Shown here piece by piece: positions 42,477 to 49,193 of a stretch of 49,193 nucleotides of DNA. How positions within the stretch are numbered: position 1 is the stretch's first letter; each line of letters opens with the position of its first letter. Both the position numbers and the translations under genes were made by a program. The DNA is taken from the NCBI GenBank assembly GCA_023228125.1, contig JALOBT010000019.1:1-49193 (forward strand), in the 5' to 3' direction. Under the pieces are notes generated by a model. The model made no database searches. It was not told the origin of the DNA and saw nothing but the letters and a program-made list of their open reading frames with translations. Source of the DNA: Candidatus Cloacimonadota bacterium (GTDB lineage Bacteria; Cloacimonadota; Cloacimonadia; Cloacimonadales; Cloacimonadaceae).

Positions 42477-45400
42477 ATGAAAAAGCTGATCATAATATTC
42501 ATGCTGATCATTATCAGCACAGCCGTATTTGCGGATCGGGTCAAATTTGATCCTTATTGGTTTCAATCCCGCACGATAATCGGTTGCTTTACTAAAGACG
42601 CAATCCCTAATATAGATGGAAAATTGGATTTTAAGCTTGAAAACGGCGTGATCCACACCGGAATAAAGACCATAGACGCTCTGGCTGAGAAATACCAGAT
42701 CGTAGATCTATTGCAGGCCCATCCTTATGTAACCATTCCAGAGTACAATGACAAGGGTCTGTATCTGCAAAATACCTACCGCTTTATCCTGGCCAGTGAC
42801 GACAATATCGATGCGGCCTGTGCGGATTTGCACAAAGACGCCAGCCTCATCTATGCCGAGCTGGAGACCATAAACCGTGAAAAGTTCGTGCCGGACGACC
42901 CCATGCTGTCCCAACAGTATGCGCATTCGCGTCTCCAGAGCTTTGAAGCTTGGGATTATGTAACCGGAGACCACGAGATTGTAGTGGGCATTACCGATAG
43001 CGGTGTGAAATGGAATCATCCTGATCTGATGGGAAACATCTGGATCAACCCCGCTGAATCCCCTGGCATGAGCATCAATTGGCAGCAAGGCCTGATCGTT
43101 GGTGGAAACGGCCAGGACGCCGGTGAAGGCGGAGGCAAAATCGATGATCTGGTAGGCTGGGACTTTGTAGATAATGACAACAACCCCATCCAGAATTTTG
43201 CGGACAACGATCACGGCACTCACGTGGCCGGATGCGCTGCCGCAGTGGGAAACAATGGCATTGGCGTAATAGGCACCGCACCCAACGTGTCTATTCTTTC
43301 TTGCAAAGGTGCCCCCAGCAATTCTCCTTCCCAGGGTGTGCAATATGCCTATGATCAGGTGCTTTATGCCGGCCAGGTCGGAGCGCACATAATCAATGCC
43401 AGTTGGGGTGGCCCCGGCAACGGCTCTTATCCCAATAGCATCGTCAATCACGTGACGGTTTTGGGCGCAACCTTTATCTCCGCAGCCGGAAACGGAAACT
43501 TGGAGCACAATAACAGCTATCATGATTATCCCGCGGATTGTGACAATGCGCTCAACGTAGCCGCGACCAATTCTTCTGATGCGAAAGCAAGTTTTTCAGA
43601 TTACGGTGAGCCAATTAGTCTCTGCGCACCTGGTGACAACATCCTGTCCACCATCATAGGAGGCTCTGGCTATGCTTCATACAGTGGCACATCCATGGCC
43701 AGCCCTGTGGCTGCAGGTGTGGCAGCCTTGGTAAAATCCCTGCATCCAGAGCTGACTTCTCTGAATTTGCGTAACCGGCTGATGCTGACAGCGGACCCCA
43801 TTGATGATCTGAATCCAGGCTACGAGGGACTTTTGGGCACTGGCAGGATCAATTCCTTCACCGCCACCATGTTTGACAAGATTCCTTATATCGTGAAAGA
43901 GGATATGATCCTCACAGAAATTACTGGTGATGGAGATGGAGTGCCAAATCCCGGAGAAACCATCAGTATGAATGTCAAGCTGGGTAACGTCATGACCGGA
44001 CTCGGCATATTGTGGAAAGACGCCAATGACCTGAGCGCAAGCCTTAGAACAAACTATCCTGGCGTGACTATTATAGATTCCGTATCCGCCTTTGGACAAA
44101 ACGGATTTCTTTATGCTGGCTCTTCCGCCTGGAACACCGATTTATATACCTTTAGCACCATAGCGGATCTTCCTTCCGAGCCCATTCCTTTTGAGCTGGT
44201 GATCACCTCAAACGGCGATCAGACTTATGTATATCATAAGGTGATCCCCTTCCAGCTCAAGCTTTCCCTGGTACAAGATGGCTGGCCCTATAACACCGGT
44301 GGTGCTTCCAGCAGCTCACCCGTGCTGGTGGACGTAACTGGAGATGGCAATCTTGAAGTGGTGTTTGGAGATCAAGCTGGTAATATCAATATCGTTTCTT
44401 CCGCTGGCCTCCCCGCACTTGCTAATTTCCCCCTGGCTTTGGGCTCCAGCGTGGTAGGCTCCATTGCCATGGCCAAGCTTCAGAACGATGGTTACTATGG
44501 TTTTGCGGCAAGTCTGGCAAATAACAAAATCGCAGCTTTTAATTCCAACGGCGATGTGCTGTTCAACCAAGCTGCCGGTGGCACCCTGCGCGGTGGGCCG
44601 GTAATCGCAAATATCCTCGCAGACTCCCCGGCCAAAGTGATTGCCTTGACTCAAAATGGCAGTTTGCACGTCTTGAACAGCGACGGCAGCTATGTGGCAA
44701 ATTTCCCGGCTGCTTTGGGCGGAGCTTTCCTTTCCAGCCCAGCCATAGCAGATCTTAATGGCGATGGTAATCATGAGATTATTGGCTGCACCCTTGCCGG
44801 CCAATTGCATGCTGTCAATCCTCTTACCGGACAGAATATCGCTGGCTTCCCAGTTCAATTGAATGGCGGCACCCAAAATGCAATGACAGTTGCCGATATC
44901 GATGGCGATGGTCATCCTGAAATCCTGGTAGCGCCCAGTTCTTCCGGCATCCTTTACGCCATCAATCACGATGGCAGCATACTCTTTGAGAAAAACATCG
45001 GCGGCCAGTTCAAAACCAGCCCCATAGTAGCTGATGTCAATAACGATAACGTAAAAGAGATCATCCTGATCGCAGGCAATGGCAATATCTATGTGATGAA
45101 CGGCTCTGGCGCGAACCTGCCAGGAACCCCGATCAGCACAGGCACTTCGGTGGAATGCACCCCCGTGGTGGCCAGATTCGATTACAATTCAGATCTTGCC
45201 GGCATCATCTTTGGTGATAGCACCGGCAAGCTCCATTCCGTGCGCATAGACGGAACCGAATCTCCCAATTTCCCCATTACCCTCACTGGAAACATCAAGG
45301 TTTCCGCCGCCTTGGCCGATATCGACCGTGACGGCGATCTGGATATCGTGATCCCCGACAACGGTGGATATTACTTCATCGATATCAAACGCCCCTTCCA

Positions 45401-45770
45401 AAGCATTGAATGGGAATGCTATACCGGCAGCTACAGCCGCGCTGGCAATATATTCCAGATCACCCCAACCGATGACCTGGTAAGCAATGTGCTGAGCACC
45501 AAGCTTTTGGGAGCCTATCCCAATCCCTTCAACCCCAGCACCACCTTGAGCTTTAACCTCAAAGACCAGGGCCATGTAAACCTCGATATCTTCAATCAGA
45601 AGGGACAGATAGTTCGCACTCTGCTGAGTGAGAACATGCCTGCGGGCGAACATCGCATTCATTGGAATGGCACCGATGACAGCGGCCGCAACGTGTCCAG
45701 TGGCCTGTACTTTTATCGGATGAAATCCGGGAAATACAGCTCCACCCGCAAAATGATCCTGATGAAGTAA
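42477..45770 (+). CDS. secreted subtilisin-like (S8) protease with FG-GAP repeats and sorting domain
   Basis: 1097 residues from the ATG at 42477, with GAGG 5 nt upstream; a GTG two codons earlier is less likely. Signal peptide KKLIIIFMLIIISTAVFA. Subtilase triad: Asp174 (GITDSGV), His246 (DHGTHVAG) and Ser406 (SGTSMASP). Residues ~600-1000 hold FG-GAP/VCBS-like repeats (ADLNGDGNHEII, ADIDGDGHPEIL, ADIDRDGDLDIV), probably a calcium-binding propeller. The C-terminus has YPNPFNPST, IFNQKGQIV, WNGTDDSG, SSGLYFYRMKS, ending MILMK: a type IX-like sorting domain. It is an exported protease, probably feeding amino-acid fermentation. A strong terminator follows. Confidence 0.93.
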   Translation: MKKLIIIFMLIIISTAVFADRVKFDPYWFQSRTIIGCFTKDAIPNIDGKLDFKLENGVIHTGIKTIDALAEKYQIVDLLQAHPYVTIPEYNDKGLYLQNTYRFILASDDNIDAACADLHKDASLIYAELETINREKFVPDDPMLSQQYAHSRLQSFEAWDYVTGDHEIVVGITDSGVKWNHPDLMGNIWINPAESPGMSINWQQGLIVGGNGQDAGEGGGKIDDLVGWDFVDNDNNPIQNFADNDHGTHVAGCAAAVGNNGIGVIGTAPNVSILSCKGAPSNSPSQGVQYAYDQVLYAGQVGAHIINASWGGPGNGSYPNSIVNHVTVLGATFISAAGNGNLEHNNSYHDYPADCDNALNVAATNSSDAKASFSDYGEPISLCAPGDNILSTIIGGSGYASYSGTSMASPVAAGVAALVKSLHPELTSLNLRNRLMLTADPIDDLNPGYEGLLGTGRINSFTATMFDKIPYIVKEDMILTEITGDGDGVPNPGETISMNVKLGNVMTGLGILWKDANDLSASLRTNYPGVTIIDSVSAFGQNGFLYAGSSAWNTDLYTFSTIADLPSEPIPFELVITSNGDQTYVYHKVIPFQLKLSLVQDGWPYNTGGASSSSPVLVDVTGDGNLEVVFGDQAGNINIVSSAGLPALANFPLALGSSVVGSIAMAKLQNDGYYGFAASLANNKIAAFNSNGDVLFNQAAGGTLRGGPVIANILADSPAKVIALTQNGSLHVLNSDGSYVANFPAALGGAFLSSPAIADLNGDGNHEIIGCTLAGQLHAVNPLTGQNIAGFPVQLNGGTQNAMTVADIDGDGHPEILVAPSSSGILYAINHDGSILFEKNIGGQFKTSPIVADVNNDNVKEIILIAGNGNIYVMNGSGANLPGTPISTGTSVECTPVVARFDYNSDLAGIIFGDSTGKLHSVRIDGTESPNFPITLTGNIKVSAALADIDRDGDLDIVIPDNGGYYFIDIKRPFQSIEWECYTGSYSRAGNIFQITPTDDLVSNVLSTKLLGAYPNPFNPSTTLSFNLKDQGHVNLDIFNQKGQIVRTLLSENMPAGEHRIHWNGTDDSGRNVSSGLYFYRMKSGKYSSTRKMILMK

Positions 45771-45794
45771 AATAAAACTAACTTAGCAATAATG

Positions 45795-45826
45795 AAGAGC
45801 CTCCCACCTGGGAGGCTCTTTTTTGG
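45795..45826 (+). terminator. rho-independent terminator after the subtilase gene
   Basis: A 12-bp stem AAGAGCCTCCCA / TGGGAGGCTCTT (45795-45806 with 45809-45820) is followed by a T-tract. It begins 24 nt after the stop codon. Confidence 0.92.
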
Positions 45827-45885
45827 GGACTTTCTATAAAAGGGTGTTGCGCAGTGAACACTGTAGCAGCAGGACTTGAAAGAAA

Positions 45886-45948
45886 AGCCAATCTTCACAA
45901 AAAGTGAGTAGGTCCAGTGCTCTGCAAACGGGGACGGTTGCAATCCAT
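45886..45948 (+). repeat. degenerate composite hairpin repeat, single copy
   Basis: CACAAAAAGTGAGTAGG followed by the core TGCAAACGGGGACGG then TTGCAATCC at 45922-45945 repeats the 3' half of the unit at 15966-16080. It lies directly before copy 2 of the ~430-nt element. Confidence 0.8.
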
Positions 45949-45986
45949 TTATGTATTTAATCCTTTCTCCCTCTTTCCAAGGCGTC

Positions 45987-46059
45987 GATCATGTCTTTAT
46001 CTACCCTTAATCAAGCGTTAATAGTTAACGCTTGATTAAGGGTAGATTAAGATATGATC
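45987..46059 (+). other. 73-nt covarying hairpin in dispersed element copy 2
   Basis: Pairs from 45987/46059 inward to the loop around TAG at 46021-46024. It has one mismatch and one G-T pair, at different places from copy 1. Both copies are 73 nt. Paired base differences keep the fold. Confidence 0.85.
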
Positions 46060-46211
46060 AAGTGTCACAAATGAGTAAGGAGGACCCCAGACTGCTGGTT
46101 TATCCGGGGGATGAAAAAGACTCTCTTTGCCGCTTGAAGTCCAAAGTGCCGCTAAGCTTATGGTAAATCGATAGTTATCTTAGGCACTTTGAACTCCAAG
46201 ACTCACATGAT

Positions 46212-46402
46212 CCGCCCGATCTATGTTCTATCATCATCATTCATATGCAGGACTTGGGTTTTCGCCTTGGGTTTTCGCCCAAAACCCCTACCTTTTTAAT
46301 CCAACAAATCCTCTCGTTCCGCCCGATCTGTGTTCTATCATCATTCATATTCAGGACTTGGGTTTTCGCCCAAAACCCCTACAACCCACATATGCAGGAC
46401 TT
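46212..46402 (+). repeat. two ~107-nt direct repeats with GGGTTTTCGCCC hairpins
   Basis: CCGCCCGATCT...TTCTATCATCATTCATAT...CAGGACTTGGGTTTTCG occurs from 46212 and again from 46319. A third partial CATATGCAGGACTTG ends near 46402. The hairpin GGGTTTT / AAAACCC is a base-swapped version of GGGGCTTT / AAAGCCCC in block A at 35.6-37.2 kb. The segment is inserted inside element copy 2. Confidence 0.8.
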
Positions 46403-46760
46403 GTCTAAAATAGCGTCCCGTCCTCGCTTTGCAGGTATTAGGCCTGGATAATACGGCTTGGAATAGGCTTTGGCCACTTACTCAGCTTAAAGTGCATAAG
46501 AAAGCGGCGTGACTTTGGGAGTGGGAATGAACAGTCTCCTCTTGCACTCTCAAGCCTTTTTTAAGAAATAGCTTGACAGCAATCTTGACATGGTAAGCTT
46601 AGTAATTAAATGTTTAACCTTAGATAATCATAATATGTGAGGATAAGAAAATGTTCTTAACAAACTTGAGTAACCAGGACTTGGAATATATTCCAAGGTT
46701 TTGTACTCGAATTTTGTCTTTTTTCCGAGTATGTGCGAGCTCACTCTCAGGAGGATTAAC

Positions 46761-49193
46761 ATGAGAAGCGGACTACTTTTTACCTTGATCTTATGCCTGG
46801 GATTGCCAGCCTGGGCTGCAAGCCCTGAAATCTCCCAGGGCAATCCATCTACTGCTAATCCAAGCCGCTATGAAGTACTGGCATATCAGGAAGATTTTGA
46901 ATCCGGAGCAGCTGGCTGGACCCACTATGATGGCACTATCTCTCCCAATAACTGGCATGTTCACGACTATGATGGGACCCAAGGCAACGTATGGTGGATG
47001 GGAGATCCCGCTCTGGCCTCAGGCGACAATATTGGCGGTTATTACAATCATCAGTATCTGGTGCTGGACACCCCAGCCCGCATCATCAGTACGGCAAATG
47101 CTACTTTGACTTTCAAAATGAGACTCGGCTTGGAAGATCCCAGCCCCAGCGGAGACTATGACGGCTGGGATTCCGCCAATATCCGCATCTCCACCAATGG
47201 TGGCAGTACCTGGAGTGTGATCATGGGCATTCCCGCCTATCATTATAATAATTCTTACGCTTTTGGCTATGAGCATGGGGAAGGCATGGGCATCCCGGCC
47301 TGGGGTGGCATGGTTACAAACTGGACTACCGCCACTTTTGATCTTGCCGCTTATGTGGGTCAAAGTGTGAAGATCCGCTTTGCCTTTGCTTCCGATCCCG
47401 CTACCAGCACAGTTGATCAGCCAAATATGTTTGGCTTTATGGTGGATGATATCTCCTTTGGCGGCTATACAAACAATGGCGTTGATGATGGACAAATGAC
47501 CTTTAGCAGCCTGGTTCCCCTGGGTGGAGACCTCTGGCATCTTGCTACCGAGGCAAGTGCTCCCTCACCCAGTCATGTGATGAAGAATCAAAACGCTGCG
47601 GGCAGCTACAATAACAATATGCGGAACTATCTGCTGAGCCCTTCCATCACCCTGCCTGCCAGCGGCGCGATTCGGGCTGACTTCCAGATTATGGGCAGTT
47701 TCTCTGGTCCTGGCACCTTCCCCGATGCTGAGTATTGGGGTTGGGAAATCTCTGTCGATAACGGCAGCACCTGGAATGCGATGAGCAATCCTTACGCTAA
47801 TCCCAACGGAAATAACTATGTGTATTCGGATGTTCCTACCGGGTGGTCTTCCATGACCGAAAGCTTCAATTTGAATGGCATGATCTCCGATTTTGCTGGC
47901 CAGAGTGTGAAGTTCCGCTGGTTTTTCAGTTCTAATGCTACGGCCGCTCAGGGCTCTGGCATCATGATTGATGATTTCAAAATACTCAATGATATTGTGC
48001 TTCCCGCTCCCACGGAGCTGACCGCCATCCAGATAGGAACTAACGTTAGTCTTAGCTGGATCAGCCCGGTAGATGGCGTAAGCGGACACAATATCTATCG
48101 TGATCAGATTATGATCTCCCAGGTGAGCAATACCACCTTTAACTATGTAGATATGAACGTTGATGCTGGTATGCACAGCTATTACGTGACGGCTATGTAC
48201 GGAACAAACGAGTCTATGCCTTCCAATTCTGCACAAGTGACGGTTTTAACTCCCGGATATACCGAGCTGCAATATGATGATGGCAGTTCGGAAATGGGAC
48301 TTAACGTAGGTTATTCTCATCAAATGGCAGTATATTATAATCATGGTTCAGAGCTGATTTTGAAATATGCCAAGGTTTATTTACACAACTTTTCCCCTTC
48401 CAGCCTCATTGTTCGTGCCAAGGATGTGGGTGCAGACGGAATGCCCGGTGACAATTTGGCTCAGGTGCAATATCCTGTTAGCAGTCAGGTGCAAGGATGG
48501 AACTACATTCTCTTTCCGGAAATTGAGATCCCTGATGGTGCTTTCTATCTGTCAATCCTGGAAATCCCAAATCCCTCAAGCATTGGCCTGGATACAGATA
48601 ATAGTGGACATAGCTTTGTAAATATGGGCTCTAATGCCGGCTGGACAGCCTACACTGCAGGTGAAATCATGATCCGCGCTATTGTCGAGACAAGCTCAAA
48701 TGAGATCACCCAAAACATCTCTCTCACCGGAGGCTGGAATTTGGTATCGCTCAATGTCTCTCCTTCTGATCATACGCTGCCTACACTCCTGGCTCCAATA
48801 TCCAGCCAGATCCAGCAGGTAAAAGGCACCGAAGGAATTTACATCCCAGGTAATCCTTATTCCACACTCAGTGCCTTGACTGATGGCAAGGCCTACAATA
48901 TTCAGGTAAACTCAAATGCCACTTGTAGTATAACCGGCACCCAGATTCCATTCGATACTACGCTGGCTTTAAGCGAGGGCTGGAATCTGACGGCTTATTT
49001 GCCGCAGAATCCCATGGAGGTAGCCACTGCTATGCAAAGCATCTCAAACTGGCTACAGCAGGTGAAGGGCAGCGATGGAGTTTACATCCCTGGCAATCCC
49101 TATTCCTCTCTTTCTACTATGTACCCCGGCAAAGGCTATTGGATCCAGCTCACAGGTGCACACGACCTGATCTATCCTTATGGCCGGGCTGTG
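46761..49193 (+). CDS. large secreted protein with choice-of-anchor/MAM-like and FnIII domains (cut by window end)
   Basis: 811 codons are visible and the frame is open at the window end. AGGAGG lies 6 nt before the ATG. MRSGLLFTLILCLGLPAWA is a signal peptide. Two jelly-roll-like segments (~45-235 and ~250-410) start with QEDFESGAAGWTHYDG and end VDDISFGGY and IDDFKILN, as in choice-of-anchor J / MAM-type domains. An FnIII-like module (PTELTAIQIGTNVSLSWISP) follows near 415-500. Near the end, two similar blocks contain GWNLVSLNVSP and GWNLTAYLPQN, each followed by QQVKG-GIYIPGNPYS-type text. No catalytic motif is seen. A C-terminal sorting domain is expected beyond the window. Confidence 0.88.
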   Translation, partial: MRSGLLFTLILCLGLPAWAASPEISQGNPSTANPSRYEVLAYQEDFESGAAGWTHYDGTISPNNWHVHDYDGTQGNVWWMGDPALASGDNIGGYYNHQYLVLDTPARIISTANATLTFKMRLGLEDPSPSGDYDGWDSANIRISTNGGSTWSVIMGIPAYHYNNSYAFGYEHGEGMGIPAWGGMVTNWTTATFDLAAYVGQSVKIRFAFASDPATSTVDQPNMFGFMVDDISFGGYTNNGVDDGQMTFSSLVPLGGDLWHLATEASAPSPSHVMKNQNAAGSYNNNMRNYLLSPSITLPASGAIRADFQIMGSFSGPGTFPDAEYWGWEISVDNGSTWNAMSNPYANPNGNNYVYSDVPTGWSSMTESFNLNGMISDFAGQSVKFRWFFSSNATAAQGSGIMIDDFKILNDIVLPAPTELTAIQIGTNVSLSWISPVDGVSGHNIYRDQIMISQVSNTTFNYVDMNVDAGMHSYYVTAMYGTNESMPSNSAQVTVLTPGYTELQYDDGSSEMGLNVGYSHQMAVYYNHGSELILKYAKVYLHNFSPSSLIVRAKDVGADGMPGDNLAQVQYPVSSQVQGWNYILFPEIEIPDGAFYLSILEIPNPSSIGLDTDNSGHSFVNMGSNAGWTAYTAGEIMIRAIVETSSNEITQNISLTGGWNLVSLNVSPSDHTLPTLLAPISSQIQQVKGTEGIYIPGNPYSTLSALTDGKAYNIQVNSNATCSITGTQIPFDTTLALSEGWNLTAYLPQNPMEVATAMQSISNWLQQVKGSDGVYIPGNPYSSLSTMYPGKGYWIQLTGAHDLIYPYGRAV

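Larger units (their letters stand above)
45953..46537 (+). repeat. dispersed structured element, copy 2 (interrupted)
   Basis: The 5' part (45953-46200) and 3' part (46403-46537) align with 1493-1740 and 1788-1924 in the same orientation. Between them a ~200-nt segment (46203-46402) replaces ~50 nt of copy 1. The long hairpin at 45987-46059 is intact but its stem reads CTACCC...GGGTAG where copy 1 reads CTAGCC...GGCTAG. The second inverted repeat (46134-46201) is also kept. It sits between two secreted-protein genes. Together with the terminator and the adjoining repeats it fills the 45771-46760 gap. Confidence 0.85.

Noticed and set aside
42708..43523. 271-residue antisense ORF in the subtilase gene
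   Set aside because: Opposite strand has a full S8 protease with catalytic triad; the antisense frame has no domain character. The same reasoning removes those at 4285-4869, 21697-22512 and 47019-48236.

Overview
The window looks like a chromosomal segment of an uncultivated, anaerobic, Gram-negative bacterium. The best guess is a Candidatus Cloacimonas-like member of Cloacimonadota. Four points suggest this: large secreted proteins ending in a YPNPFNPST / SSGIYLYR-type sorting domain; a six-gene Rnf complex in the order C-D-G-E-A-B; an LPS heptosyltransferase and an outer-membrane beta-barrel protein, which imply an outer membrane; and intergenic spaces packed with hairpin repeats. The phylum is inferred from gene content. 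A 16S comparison, possible with the 475 nt at the left edge, would settle it.

Layout. 1-475: 5' end of a 16S rRNA gene (minus strand; the rest of the operon lies outside). 476-2146: long non-coding stretch with the first copy of a structured ~430-nt dispersed element. 2147-6546: two secreted beta-helix-type proteins. 6652-6763: tRNA-Arg and a terminator. 6776-16024: one tightly overlapping plus-strand operon: MsbA-like ABC exporter, five transferases or transferase-like proteins for LPS/surface glycan, an ATP-grasp enzyme, a TatD nuclease and a TcdA/ThiF-like enzyme. 16025-16380: tandem 42-nt repeats between convergent genes. 16381-24668: minus-strand operon(s): acyl-CoA dehydrogenase, PAS protein, QueH, a DHS-like protein of unknown function, then rnfCDGEAB. 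24669-25707: repeat-rich gap. 25708-28400: kbl, rsmI and a HAD phosphatase. 28401-30252: three tandem repeat arrays around a Nif3-like gene. 30253-33172: acyl-CoA synthetase and a flavoprotein. 33522-35521: exonuclease III, CAP-domain protein and DUF5683-like membrane protein. 35624-37205: an ATPase gene enclosed by nested direct repeats. 37219-45770: BamA/D15-like beta-barrel, HtrA-like protease, RecG and a subtilisin-like secreted protease. 45771-46760: second copy of the dispersed element. 46761-end: another large secreted protein, cut by the window edge.

How the genes work together. The acyl-CoA dehydrogenase and Rnf complex fit fermentative or syntrophic energy metabolism in which ferredoxin and NADH pools are linked to an ion gradient. 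MsbA and the glycosyltransferases fit LPS assembly. HtrA and the beta-barrel protein fit envelope biogenesis and quality control. The subtilase, beta-helix proteins and the last gene are probably exported and sorted by a type IX-like route.

The most unusual content is between genes. At least five unrelated families of short hairpin repeats occur. In each, the copies differ by paired changes (C-G to G-C, A-T to G-C, some G-U) that keep the stem intact. Two of these repeats supply the 3' coding end of a gene (the TcdA-like gene and the ATPase). The strongest candidates for something undescribed are the ~430-nt element with a 73-nt covarying hairpin, the composite repeat family at 16, 30 and 46 kb, and the repeat-bounded ATPase cassette.
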